Assembly (NCBI RefSeq): GCF_016905445.1
Contig: NZ_JAFEXF010000070.1
Span: 1-34,119 of the forward strand
DNA: 34,119 nt
Direction of reading: 5' to 3'
Origin: Streptomyces sp. G44
GTDB lineage: Bacteria; Actinomycetota; Actinomycetes; Streptomycetales; Streptomycetaceae
Position numbers and translations under genes: made by a program. The notes beneath the pieces were generated by a model. The model did no database searches, had not been told where the DNA came from, and saw only the letters and a list, made by a program, of their open reading frames with translations. How positions within the stretch are numbered: the stretch's first letter is position 1; every line of letters starts with the position of its first letter. Positions 6,875 to 14,556 of this stretch are shown in pieces.

Positions 6875-7552
6875 CTACTTCTCCTGCTTCTCGTCGACGC
6901 CCGCATCGCCGGCGCCGCTCATCTCGTCCTTCTCGCCGTCCTGGATGGTCCCGGCGAGTCCTTGCAGTGCCGCCCAACGGATGTCGACGGCGTCATGGTG
7001 GTGGTCCGGGTCGTCCGCGAGCCGCACTCCGCACTGGGAGCACAGGCCCGGACAGTCGTCCTGGCACACCGGCTGCATCGGCAGTGCGAGCACCACCGCA
7101 TCACGCAGCACAGGTTCGAGGTCGAACATGCCGTCCTCGAGAAAGAGCCTGTCCTCATCGTCCTCGGCGTCGTCGGCCGGTTCCGCTGCGCGGCCCCGGT
7201 CGTCGGCGTCAGGGTACGAGAACATCTCCTGGAAGTCCGCGTCGAGCTCCAGCTCGAGCGGCTCCAGACACCTTACGCACTCCCCCTCGGCCGATGCATG
7301 GGCGGTGCCTGTGACAAGCACCCCTTCCATGACCGACTCCAGACGGATCTCCAGCTGGACGGGGGCGCCCTGCGGCACTCCGATGACCCCTTCGATCCCG
7401 AGGGCCGGTGAGCCGGGCGCCTCGATCTCACGGGTCAGCCGCTGCATGGCACCAGGACGCCGACCCAGCTCGTGTGTGTCGAACACGAGGGGGTTTCGGT
7501 GATCGAGGCGCGTGCTCAGGGCTTTTCCTGCTTTCGAATCCTGGAAGTCCAA
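6875..7552 (-). CDS. YceD/DUF177 family protein
   Basis: DUF177 (YceD) proteins are nearly always encoded just before rpmF and are linked to 23S rRNA and ribosome maturation. This one has the conserved start region LDHRNPLVFDTHELGRRPG, the core GECVRCLEPLELELDADFQEMF, an acidic spacer (ADDAEDDED), and a C-terminal Cys cluster in CQDDCPGLCSQCG followed by DPDHHHD. The start is uncertain. The longest frame starts at TTG 7552 with no ribosome site. CTG at 7519 lies just before the conserved region, with AGGA about eight bases upstream. No ATG or GTG fits. The stop is three bases before rpmF, so translation is probably coupled. Confidence 0.88.
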   Translation of the reverse strand: MDFQDSKAGKALSTRLDHRNPLVFDTHELGRRPGAMQRLTREIEAPGSPALGIEGVIGVPQGAPVQLEIRLESVMEGVLVTGTAHASAEGECVRCLEPLELELDADFQEMFSYPDADDRGRAAEPADDAEDDEDRLFLEDGMFDLEPVLRDAVVLALPMQPVCQDDCPGLCSQCGVRLADDPDHHHDAVDIRWAALQGLAGTIQDGEKDEMSGAGDAGVDEKQEK

Positions 7553-7635
7553 AGGAAGGGCCGCCGCACCGATGCGGCACAGGTGCCACGTGGGCGGGCA
7601 GCCGGAGTCGCGGACGTATGCGCGACCGAAGAGCC

Positions 7636-7665
7636 AGGATACTTGACCTTTCGCTCACGGCCCAA
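7636..7665 (-). promoter_or_regulatory. Candidate promoter of yceD-rpmF-rnc
   Basis: On the minus strand TTGGGC (7665-7660), an 18-base spacer and TATCCT (7641-7636) match a housekeeping sigma promoter. The site is 84 bases upstream of the TTG start of yceD, in the 140-bp gap to the DivIVA-like gene. Confidence 0.5.
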
Positions 7666-7692
7666 TCCGGCCCGGCGTCCCTGCTGACGCCC

Positions 7693-8736
7693 CTACTGAC
7701 GCCCCTGCTCGTACTGGCGCAGCTGCTCGGCGCTGATCATGGTCGTGTCGAAGAGGCTGGTCTCCTCCAGGGCCGGGGGCGCCTCGTACGCGGGCTGCTG
7801 GGGCTGCTGTTCGTAGCCCTGCTGCGGATAGCCGTACGGGTGCTGCCGCGGGTCATGGTCCTGGTACGCGTAGGGGTCCTGCTGGCCGTACGGCTGCTGG
7901 TAGGCGTAGGGGTCCTGCTGCTGGTACCCGTACGGGTCGGGCTGCTGCGGGGGCTGCTGCGGCGCGTAGGGCTGCTGGGCCGGGATCGGCGGGGCCGAGG
8001 GAGGCTGCTGCCGGGCCGGGGCGGGCGCGGCGAGGTCCGCGAGGTACTCGGCGTCGGTGGTGTGGCCCTGGGTGGTGACGCCCTCGCCGAGGCTGCCGAG
8101 CTCGTCGGCGGGGGCCCGGCCGTGCAGCGTCTGGCGGCCGCGGCCGGCCGCCCCCAGGGTCTTGGCGAGGACCGCCTCGAAGGCGCCGAGCTTGGCGTCG
8201 ACGTACGCGTCGGCGTTGCGGCGCAGGGTCTCCGGGTCGTGGCTGCGCTCGGGGGCGTCCTCGTCCTCGTAGCCGTTCTCGTCGAGGCCCGGTCCGGTGC
8301 CGAGGAGCTTCTCGCGGCCGCGGCCGACCGAGCCGAGGGTCTTGGTGAGGACGACCTCGAAGTTGGCGAGCTTGCCGTCCACGTAGTCGTCGGCCTCGGC
8401 GCGGACCTCCTCGGCGGCCTGGCGGGCCTCGGCGAGGATGCGGTCGGCCTCGCCCTGCGAGCGGCGGGCGACCTCGGTGTCGGAGATCAGGGAGCCGCGC
8501 TCGGCGTGCGCGCTCTCGATGATCCGCTCCGCCTCCTGGCGGGCCTGCTCGACCAGCTGCTCGCGGCCGCCGATCAGCTCCTGGGCCTGGGCCAGGGAGC
8601 CGGGCAGGGCCTGGCGCACCTCTTCGAGCATCGAGAGCAGATCGGCGCGGTTGACCACGCACGAAGCCGACATGGGCATGGACCGGGCGCTGCCGACCGC
8701 CTGGACGATCTCGTCGATCTTCTTCTGCACGTCCAC
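7693..8736 (-). CDS. DivIVA-like coiled-coil protein with Q/P/Y-rich tail
   Basis: The product (347 aa from GTG 8736) begins VDVQKKIDEIVQAVGSARSM. It then has a long alpha-helical coiled coil rich in Gln, Glu and Ala (LAQAQELIGGREQLVEQARQ, EAERIIESAHAERGSLIS). Two similar segments recur (ANFEVVLTKTLGSVGRGREKL and GAFEAVLAKTLGAAGRGRQTL), an internal duplication. The C-terminal third is low complexity with PYGYQQQDPYAYQQ-type repeats, then a short conserved end (SLFDTTMISAEQLRQYEQGRQ). It resembles actinobacterial DivIVA/Wag31-like or ATP-synthase-b-like proteins annotated as cell-division initiation proteins. The frame is open to GTG 8823, 25 bases after coaD, but the shorter start fits the conserved N-terminus. 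Its role is inferred only. Confidence 0.85.
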   Translation of the reverse strand: MDVQKKIDEIVQAVGSARSMPMSASCVVNRADLLSMLEEVRQALPGSLAQAQELIGGREQLVEQARQEAERIIESAHAERGSLISDTEVARRSQGEADRILAEARQAAEEVRAEADDYVDGKLANFEVVLTKTLGSVGRGREKLLGTGPGLDENGYEDEDAPERSHDPETLRRNADAYVDAKLGAFEAVLAKTLGAAGRGRQTLHGRAPADELGSLGEGVTTQGHTTDAEYLADLAAPAPARQQPPSAPPIPAQQPYAPQQPPQQPDPYGYQQQDPYAYQQPYGQQDPYAYQDHDPRQHPYGYPQQGYEQQPQQPAYEAPPALEETSLFDTTMISAEQLRQYEQGRQ

Positions 8737-8847
8737 CGTGTGCTCGCCACTCTCTACAGCTGGTTGGGAGACGGACGGGACGACTGTAAGGCCGGCGGGC
8801 ACCTGTCCGACACCGGCTGACACAGCGTCACCGGGTCGGGCGAGGGG

Positions 8848-9357
8848 TCACTTCCCGCCCAGGCGTTCGACGAGGGCGTCGTGGACCACCGGCGGCAGCA
8901 GGTGCGCCACGTCGCCGCCCCAGGCGGCGACCTCCTTGACCAGCGAGGAGGAGAGGAAGCTGTAGGTGGGGTTGGTCGGCACGAACAGCGTCTCGACGCC
9001 CGAGAGGCCGTTGTTCATCTGGGCCATCTGGAGTTCGTAGTCGAAGTCGCTGACCGCGCGCAGGCCCTTCACGATGGCCGGGATGTCGCGCTGCTTGCAG
9101 AAGTCGACGAGGAGGCCGTGGAAGGACTCGACCTCGACGTTGCCGAACTCGGCGGTGACCTGGCGGATCAGCTCTATCCGCTCCTCGATCTCGAACAGAC
9201 CCTTCTTCGACTGATTGATCATCACCGCGACGTGCACCACGTCGTACAGCTTGGAGGCGCGGGCGATGATGTCGAGATGTCCATTGGTGATGGGGTCGAA
9301 AGACCCCGGACAGACGGCGCGGCGCAACGTGAGTCCCTCGCTCTCCGGTCCGGTCAT
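8848..9357 (-). CDS. coaD: Phosphopantetheine adenylyltransferase
   Basis: CoaD transfers AMP from ATP to 4'-phosphopantetheine, the fourth step of coenzyme A synthesis. The product has the nucleotidyltransferase motif PGSFDPITNGHLDII with TNGH at residues 24-27, the substrate loop INQSKKGLF, KGLRAVSDFDYELQMAQMN, and the C-terminal YSFLSSSLVKEVA. The start is ambiguous. ATG at 9357 overlaps the rsmD stop as ATGA, suggesting coupling. TTG at 9327 has GAGGGA upstream and would begin LRRAVCPGSF, which matches the usual CoaD N-terminus. Length is 169 or 159 aa, both in the family range. Confidence 0.96.
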   Translation of the reverse strand: MTGPESEGLTLRRAVCPGSFDPITNGHLDIIARASKLYDVVHVAVMINQSKKGLFEIEERIELIRQVTAEFGNVEVESFHGLLVDFCKQRDIPAIVKGLRAVSDFDYELQMAQMNNGLSGVETLFVPTNPTYSFLSSSLVKEVAAWGGDVAHLLPPVVHDALVERLGGK

Positions 9358-9947
9358 GGCGCGATCACTGAGTCGTCGCACGTAGAGGCGGCGCGACCGT
9401 ACCAAAACGTCCCTTCGCCGTAGCGACGGGACCTGAGGGGCTCGAAACCCTCCGGCCAACCGAATTCTCCGCCTCTTGTACTGCGTTCAACGGTGACGAG
9501 CGCCTCCTCCGTGAGCCAGCCCTCCGAGCGGAGTGTGAGCAGTATCTCGCGAAGATCGTCATCGGTGACGGCGTACGGCGGGTCGAGGAAGACCAGGTCG
9601 TACGGGGTGGGGGGCGCCCCCTGCTGGACGATCTGGGCGGCTTTGCCCGCTCTCACCTCGGCGCCCGGCAGCGCGACCGCCTTCACGTTCTCCCTGATGG
9701 TGCGGGCCGCGCGGGCGTCGGCCTCGACGAGCAGGGCGTGCGCCGCACCGCGGGAGAGGGCTTCCAGGCCGACGGCGCCGGAGCCCGCGTACAGGTCGAG
9801 CACGCGCGCGCCGTCGAGCGTGCCCTGGAGGGCCTGCCAGGTGGAGAAGAGTCCCTCGCGCGCGCGGTCGGACGTGGGGCGGGTGCCGTTGCCCGGCGGG
9901 ACGGCCAGGCGGCGTCCGCCGGCCGTGCCGGCGATCACGCGGGTCAT
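9354..9947 (-). CDS. rsmD: 16S rRNA (guanine966-N2)-methyltransferase
   Basis: RsmD methylates G966 of 16S rRNA in the small subunit. The 197-aa product has MTRVIAGTAGGRRLAVPPG, typical for the family N-terminus. It also has RPTSDRAREGLFS, the SAM-binding motif LDLYAGSGAVGLEALSRGA and the catalytic DPPY (FLDPPYAV). The start ATG at 9947 has AAGGA about seven bases upstream. Its stop overlaps the coaD ATG by four bases (ATGA), the usual rsmD-coaD coupling. It lies 58 bases after the recG stop, so a recG-rsmD-coaD transcript is likely. Confidence 0.95.
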   Translation of the reverse strand: MTRVIAGTAGGRRLAVPPGNGTRPTSDRAREGLFSTWQALQGTLDGARVLDLYAGSGAVGLEALSRGAAHALLVEADARAARTIRENVKAVALPGAEVRAGKAAQIVQQGAPPTPYDLVFLDPPYAVTDDDLREILLTLRSEGWLTEEALVTVERSTRGGEFGWPEGFEPLRSRRYGEGTFWYGRAASTCDDSVIAP

Positions 9948-10005
9948 CTGATTCCTTCTGGCTGATGGGTGGGCGGCTGCCTCCACGATATGGCGTGCAC
10001 GGGCC

Positions 10006-12234
10006 TCACCCCTTGTCGAGGTACTGCTCGCGCTCGGCGTCGAGCAGGGCGTCCAGGGCGGTGCGCAGCTCCGGCAGGCGCTCCAGGCCGGGGTCCGCGG
10101 CGACGACCTGGACCGCTTCGTCACGGGCGGCGGCGATGATCTCCTCGTCGTCGATGACCGCGAGCATGCGCAAGGAGGAGCGGACGCCGGACTGGGCCTG
10201 GCCCAGCACGTCGCCCTCGCGGCGCTGCTCCAGGTCGATGCGGGAGAGCTCGAAGCCGTCGAGCGTGGAGGCGACGGCGCCGAGGCGGGCGCGGGCGGGG
10301 CTCGCCTCCGGCATGTCGGTGACCAGGAGGCACAGGCCCGGGGCCGAGCCGCGGCCGACGCGGCCGCGGAGCTGGTGCAGCTGGGAGACGCCGAAGCGGT
10401 CCGCGTCCATGATCACCATGGCGGTGGCGTTCGGGACGTTGACCCCGACCTCGATGACCGTGGTGGCGACCAGGACCTGCGTCTGGCCCGCGGCGAAGCG
10501 GCGCATCACGGCGTCCTTGTCGTCGGGCTGCATGCGCCCGTGCAGGACTTCCACCCGCAGACCGCTCAGGGGGCCGCGCGCGAGCTGCTCGGCGACCTCG
10601 ATCACGGCGAGCGGGGGCCGCTTCTCGGCGGTGGCCGCTTCCTCCGCCTTCTCCTCGGCGGACTTCTTCTTGGCGCCCTTCTTGGCCGCGGCCTCGTCCT
10701 CCTCGTCGCCGATGCGGGGACAGACCACGTACGCCTGGTGCCCCTTCTCCACTTCCTCGCGCACGCGCTCCCACGCGCGGGCGAGGAAGTGCGGCTTGTC
10801 CTGGGCGGGCACCACGTGGCTGGCGATCGGTGAGCGCCCCGCCGGGAGCTGGTCCAGGACGGAGGTCTCCAGGTCGCCGAAGACCGTCATCGCGACCGTG
10901 CGGGGAATGGGCGTGGCCGTCATGACCAGCAGGTGCGGGGGCTGCTTGCCCTTGCCGCGCAGGGCGTCGCGCTGCTCGACGCCGAAGCGGTGCTGTTCGT
11001 CGACGACGACCAGGCCGAGGTCGTGGAACTGCACCTTGTCCTCGATCAGCGCGTGCGTGCCGATGACGATGCCGGCCTCGCCGGTGACCAGGTCGAGCAG
11101 GGCCTGGCGGCGCCCCGCGGCGCCCATGGATCCGGTGAGCAGCGTGACCTTGGTGGCCTGGTCGGCGCCGCCGAGCATGCCGCCCTCGGCCAGCTCGCCC
11201 ATCATCTCGACGATGGAGCGGTGGTGCTGCTGGGCGAGGACCTCGGTGGGCGCGAGCATCGCGGCCTGCCCGCCCGCGTCCACGACGGCGAGCATGGCGC
11301 GCAGGGCGACCATCGTCTTTCCGCTGCCGACCTCACCCTGGAGGAGGCGGTGCATCGGGTGTTCGGTGGCGAGGTCGTCGAAGATCTCCCGGGAGACCTT
11401 CTCCTGGCCCTCGGTGAGCGTGAAGGGCAGTTTGGCGTCGAAGGCGTCCAGGAGACCGCCCGCCCTGGGCCTGCGGGCCACGGCGGGCAGTTGTGCGTCC
11501 GCGTACCGCCGCCTGGCGAGGGCGACCTGGAGGACGAAGGCCTCGTCCCACTTCAGGCGGTCGCGGGCGGCGGCGATGTCCGCCTTGGTGTCCGGCCGGT
11601 GGATCTTCAGGAGCGCTTCGGGGAGCGGGATGAGGGCGCGGCCGTCGCGCAGGGAGGGCGGCAGCGGGTCCACGGCCTCCTGGGCGCTGGGCAGGACCAT
11701 GTCGACCGCCTTGGCGATCTTCCAGGACTCCAGCTTGGCGGTGGCGGGGTAGATCGGCAGGAGGGCGCCCGCCCAGTTGCCGACGGCCTCGCCGACGCCC
11801 TCGTCGCCCTCGGTCCGCAGCAGTTCGTACGCCGGGTGGGCCAGCTGCATCTTGCGGTTGAAGACCGAGACCTTGCCCGCGAACATCGCGCGGGTGCCGG
11901 GGAGCAGGTCCTTGTGGGGCTTGTGGATGCCGCGGCCGAAGAAGACGAGCTGGATCTGGCCGCTGCCGTCGGTGATGGTGACTTCAAGGCGCTGGCCGCG
12001 GCCGGCGTTGAACTTCAGGATGCGTGCGCTCGCGACCTGGGCGACCACCGTGGCGTGCTCGTCCAGGGGGAGGTCGGCGAGGCGGGTGAGCTCACCGCGC
12101 TCGGCGTACCGCCGCGGGTAGTGGTGCAGGAGGTCGCCGACCGTGTGCAGGCCGAGGTGTTCGGCCATCACCTTCGCGGTGGCGGGACCGACCACTTTCT
12201 TCAGGGGTTCATCGAGCGCGGGCACGAGATCCAT
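10006..12234 (-). CDS. recG: ATP-dependent DNA helicase RecG
   Basis: RecG remodels stalled replication forks and Holliday junctions. The product (742 aa) has the N-terminal wedge/OB region (LGLHTVGDLLHHYPRRYAER to AFGKVSVFNRKMQL-like strands). It then has helicase motif I GEVGSGKT at about 300-307, the DEQH box at about 412-415, TATPIPRT, and the C-terminal FGVSQLHQLRGRVGRG. Between motifs it carries an extra Lys/Ala/Glu-rich stretch at about 510-539 (AAAKKGAKKKSAEEKAEEAA) that E. coli RecG lacks; similar inserts occur in other streptomycetes as far as I recall. The start is ATG 12234 or ATG 12255; neither has a strong ribosome site. It is 58-79 bases after the DAK2 gene. Confidence 0.96.
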   Translation of the reverse strand: MDLVPALDEPLKKVVGPATAKVMAEHLGLHTVGDLLHHYPRRYAERGELTRLADLPLDEHATVVAQVASARILKFNAGRGQRLEVTITDGSGQIQLVFFGRGIHKPHKDLLPGTRAMFAGKVSVFNRKMQLAHPAYELLRTEGDEGVGEAVGNWAGALLPIYPATAKLESWKIAKAVDMVLPSAQEAVDPLPPSLRDGRALIPLPEALLKIHRPDTKADIAAARDRLKWDEAFVLQVALARRRYADAQLPAVARRPRAGGLLDAFDAKLPFTLTEGQEKVSREIFDDLATEHPMHRLLQGEVGSGKTMVALRAMLAVVDAGGQAAMLAPTEVLAQQHHRSIVEMMGELAEGGMLGGADQATKVTLLTGSMGAAGRRQALLDLVTGEAGIVIGTHALIEDKVQFHDLGLVVVDEQHRFGVEQRDALRGKGKQPPHLLVMTATPIPRTVAMTVFGDLETSVLDQLPAGRSPIASHVVPAQDKPHFLARAWERVREEVEKGHQAYVVCPRIGDEEDEAAAKKGAKKKSAEEKAEEAATAEKRPPLAVIEVAEQLARGPLSGLRVEVLHGRMQPDDKDAVMRRFAAGQTQVLVATTVIEVGVNVPNATAMVIMDADRFGVSQLHQLRGRVGRGSAPGLCLLVTDMPEASPARARLGAVASTLDGFELSRIDLEQRREGDVLGQAQSGVRSSLRMLAVIDDEEIIAAARDEAVQVVAADPGLERLPELRTALDALLDAEREQYLDKG

Positions 12235-12312
12235 TGCACACCACGCCACTGACATTCCGCCGCAGGCCCCGCGAATCCGCTGCCCGGCCCGCTCCTGGAC
12301 GGCGGGCTCCGG

Positions 12313-14016
12313 CTACTCGACGCCGATCAGCATCAGCGCGGACTGGCGGCCGCCGCGGTAGACGACGGTGTCGACGGCCAGGTACGTCTCGCGCACGTGC
12401 TTCTCCAGCCGCTCGGCGACCGCGTCGGGCACGGATTCGCCGAGTACGAGCGTGACCATCTCGCCGCCCGCCGACAGCATGCGGTCCAGGACCGACGTGG
12501 CGGTGGGGGCCACGTCCGTGCCGATCACCGCGACGTCGCCGTCGATCAGGCCGAGGACGTCGCCGGCCTGGCAGATCCCCGCCATGGTCCAGGACTGCCG
12601 CTCGGCGACGGCCAGTTCGCCGTAGCGGGTCGCGCCGGCCGCCGAGGTCATGGCGACGACGTCCTCGTCGAAGCGGCGGTCCGGCGCGTGCACGGCGAGG
12701 GCCGCGATCCCCTGGACCGCGGAGCGGGTGGGGATCAGGGCGACCCGCACGCCTTCGGTCCGCGCCTGTTCCGCCGCGGCGGCCGCGGTGTGGCGCAGCT
12801 CGGCGTCGTTGGGCAGCAGGACCACTTCGCGCGCGTGCGCCCGCCGGATGGCGTCGACCAGCTCGCCGCTCGCGGGCGGCTCCCCCACGCGCGTAGGTAC
12901 GGTGGTCGCCCCGGACTCGGCGTAGAGCCCGGCGAGCCCCTCGCCGGGCACGACGGCGACGATGGCCCGCTGCGTGCGTTCCCTGGGGGTCTGCGCGGTG
13001 GTGTGCGCGTCGCCCGCTCCGAAGTGGGTGATGCGGATGCGGTGCGGGCGGCCCGCCTCCACGCCCGCCTCGACGGCCGCGCCCGCGTCGTCGACATGGA
13101 CGTGGACGTTCCACAGGCCGTCGCCGCCGACCACGACGAGGGAGTCGCCGAGCCGGTCGAGCCGGGCGCGCAGCCGTGCGACCGCGCCGTCGTCGGCCTC
13201 CAGGAGGTAGATCACCTCGAACGCGGGGCCGCCCTCGTCGGCCGGCGGCTCCTCGCACTCGGCGGACTCGCCGCACTCGACGGCCGCCACGCGCGCGTGG
13301 CCGCTGTCGGCGCCCTTGCGTGACACCGTCTCGCCGGACAGGGCCCGCACGAGAGCGCCGAGCACCGCGACGAGACCGCGCCCGCCCGCGTCCACGACGC
13401 CCGCGCGCCCCAGGACGGCGAGCTGCCCCGGCGTCCTGTCCAGCGCCGCGCAGGCGCCGTCGTACGCCGCTCTGGCCACTGTCCCGCAGTCGGTGCTCCC
13501 GGCCTCCCCCGCCGCCTCGGCGGCCGCGGACGCGACCGTCAGGACGGTGCCCTCGACGGGGTGCGCGACGGCCTCGTAGGCGGACTCGGCGGCCCGGCGC
13601 AGGGCGAGCTCCAGGGTGCGTCCGTCGGCGCCTGCGGCATGTTCCGCGTCACACGCCGCCACGCCGTCGCCGCCGCCCGGGTCCTCGCCGCCTTCGGGAC
13701 CGCAGAGGACCTGGGCCATGCCTCTCAGCAGCTGCGACAGGATGGTGCCCGAGTTCCCGCGGGCGCCGATGAGGGCGCCGTGGGCCATCGCCCGCACGGT
13801 CTCCGCCAGCGAGGGCAGAGCCGGGTCGTGGCCCGTGAAGGCCGCGTCGACCGCCTGGGAGGCCGACTCCACCGTCAGGTAGAGGTTGGTGCCGGTGTCT
13901 CCGTCCGCGACCGGATAGACGTTGATGGAGTCGATCTCCTCGCGGGCCCTGCCGAGGGCGTCCAGAGCCAGTCGGCACCAGGCGCGCACCGCGACCGCGT
14001 CGAGGTTCTGCGGCAC
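12313..14016 (-). CDS. DAK2-domain protein, FakA-like fatty acid kinase subunit
   Basis: The 567-aa product has the DhaL/FakA kinase domain at its N-terminus. INVYPVADGDTGTNLYLTV (residues 31-49) carries the ADP/Mg-binding Asp residues, followed by GALIGARGNSGTILSQLLRG. A second half resembles the FakA middle and C-terminal domains (VVVGGDGLWNVHVHVDDAG and ending YRGGRQSALMLIGVE). FakA phosphorylates fatty acids bound by a FakB (DegV) partner; no FakB gene is in the window. The ATP role is known for the family; activity here is inferred. The start is GTG 14016 with GGAGG eight bases upstream. It is divergent from rpmB and upstream of recG, an order common in Gram-positive bacteria (rpmB-fakA-recG). 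Confidence 0.92.
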   Translation of the reverse strand: MPQNLDAVAVRAWCRLALDALGRAREEIDSINVYPVADGDTGTNLYLTVESASQAVDAAFTGHDPALPSLAETVRAMAHGALIGARGNSGTILSQLLRGMAQVLCGPEGGEDPGGGDGVAACDAEHAAGADGRTLELALRRAAESAYEAVAHPVEGTVLTVASAAAEAAGEAGSTDCGTVARAAYDGACAALDRTPGQLAVLGRAGVVDAGGRGLVAVLGALVRALSGETVSRKGADSGHARVAAVECGESAECEEPPADEGGPAFEVIYLLEADDGAVARLRARLDRLGDSLVVVGGDGLWNVHVHVDDAGAAVEAGVEAGRPHRIRITHFGAGDAHTTAQTPRERTQRAIVAVVPGEGLAGLYAESGATTVPTRVGEPPASGELVDAIRRAHAREVVLLPNDAELRHTAAAAAEQARTEGVRVALIPTRSAVQGIAALAVHAPDRRFDEDVVAMTSAAGATRYGELAVAERQSWTMAGICQAGDVLGLIDGDVAVIGTDVAPTATSVLDRMLSAGGEMVTLVLGESVPDAVAERLEKHVRETYLAVDTVVYRGGRQSALMLIGVE

Positions 14017-14107
14017 CTGTTCGCCTCCTTGACCATCCGGAATGGACGCAGCGTAGACCGAGGGTGAACACGGGGCCCGGGGCGGGGGCCGGGCGAGCCG
14101 TGGTAGT

Positions 14108-14137
14108 TTCGTTGTACCGAAGCAGTCGTTGTATGCT
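14108..14137 (+). promoter_or_regulatory. Candidate promoter of rpmB
   Basis: TTCGTT (14108-14113), an 18-base spacer and TATGCT (14132-14137) form a plausible housekeeping promoter, giving a leader of about 110 bases before rpmB. Confidence 0.5.
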
Positions 14138-14143
14138 GCTCCG

Positions 14144-14180
14144 GTTGCCCGATACTCATCGGGACATTCCTCCTGGCAAC
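14144..14180 (+). promoter_or_regulatory. Structured 5' leader of rpmB
   Basis: In the likely rpmB leader, CCCGAT-ACTC-ATCGGG (14148-14163) forms a perfect hairpin. The flanking GTTGCC (14144-14149) can instead pair with GGCAAC (14175-14180). The two pairings overlap, so they could be alternative structures. A CCTCC (14169-14173) in the alternative loop is an anti-Shine-Dalgarno-like sequence that could pair with the GGAG before rpmB. Autogenous control by L28 is an inference. Confidence 0.4.
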
Positions 14181-14255
14181 GCCACTTCGATCATTGCACT
14201 GATCTCGGCATGCCGGGATTAACCGTAAGTGCATCTGAAGTCTTTGGAGTGACCC

Positions 14256-14441
14256 GTGGCTGCCAACTGCGACGTCTGCGGCAAGGGGCCGGGCTTCGGC
14301 AACAACATCTCGCACTCGCACCGCCGTACGCCCCGTCGCTGGAACCCGAACATCCAGCGTGTGCGTGCCATGGTGAGCGGGACGCCGAAGCGCCTCAACG
14401 CCTGCACCTCGTGCATCAAGGCCGGCAAGGTCTCGCGCTGA
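14256..14441 (+). CDS. rpmB: 50S ribosomal protein L28
   Basis: L28 (61 aa) is a small subunit of the 50S ribosome. The sequence MAANCDVCGKGPGFGNNISH to KRLNACTSCIKAGKVSR has the characteristic L28 core (NNISHSHRRTPRRWNPN) and two CxxC pairs (CDVC, CTSC) that bind zinc. The GTG start at 14256 has GGAG about six bases upstream. It is on the plus strand between the divergent FakA-like gene and a strong terminator at 14475-14503, so it is probably transcribed alone. Confidence 0.97.
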   Translation: MAANCDVCGKGPGFGNNISHSHRRTPRRWNPNIQRVRAMVSGTPKRLNACTSCIKAGKVSR

Positions 14442-14474
14442 CGTCAGCGCGGCACCTGGCTGGTTGCTGAAACT

Positions 14475-14503
14475 GCCGGTCCCCTTCGGGGGGCCGGCTT
14501 TTT
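14475..14503 (+). terminator. Intrinsic terminator of rpmB with UUCG tetraloop
   Basis: GCCGGTCCCC and GGGGGCCGGC form a 10-bp stem (one G-U) around the very stable C(UUCG)G tetraloop, followed by five T residues. This is a textbook intrinsic terminator 33 bases past the rpmB stop. Confidence 0.93.
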
Positions 14504-14527
14504 CGTATGCCCCGCGCACCGGCGGGT

Positions 14528-14550
14528 GAGGGCCGCGTGACGCGGCCCTC
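14528..14550 (-). terminator. Hairpin terminator after thiD
   Basis: A perfect 10-bp stem GAGGGCCGCG/CGCGGCCCTC with a TGA loop lies seven bases beyond the thiD stop. No U run follows on the minus strand. Confidence 0.75.
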
Positions 14551-14556
14551 GTACGC

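Noticed and set aside
9965..11752. Plus-strand open frame of about 595 codons
   Set aside because: Antisense of recG, caused by high GC; no family resemblance and no ribosome site.
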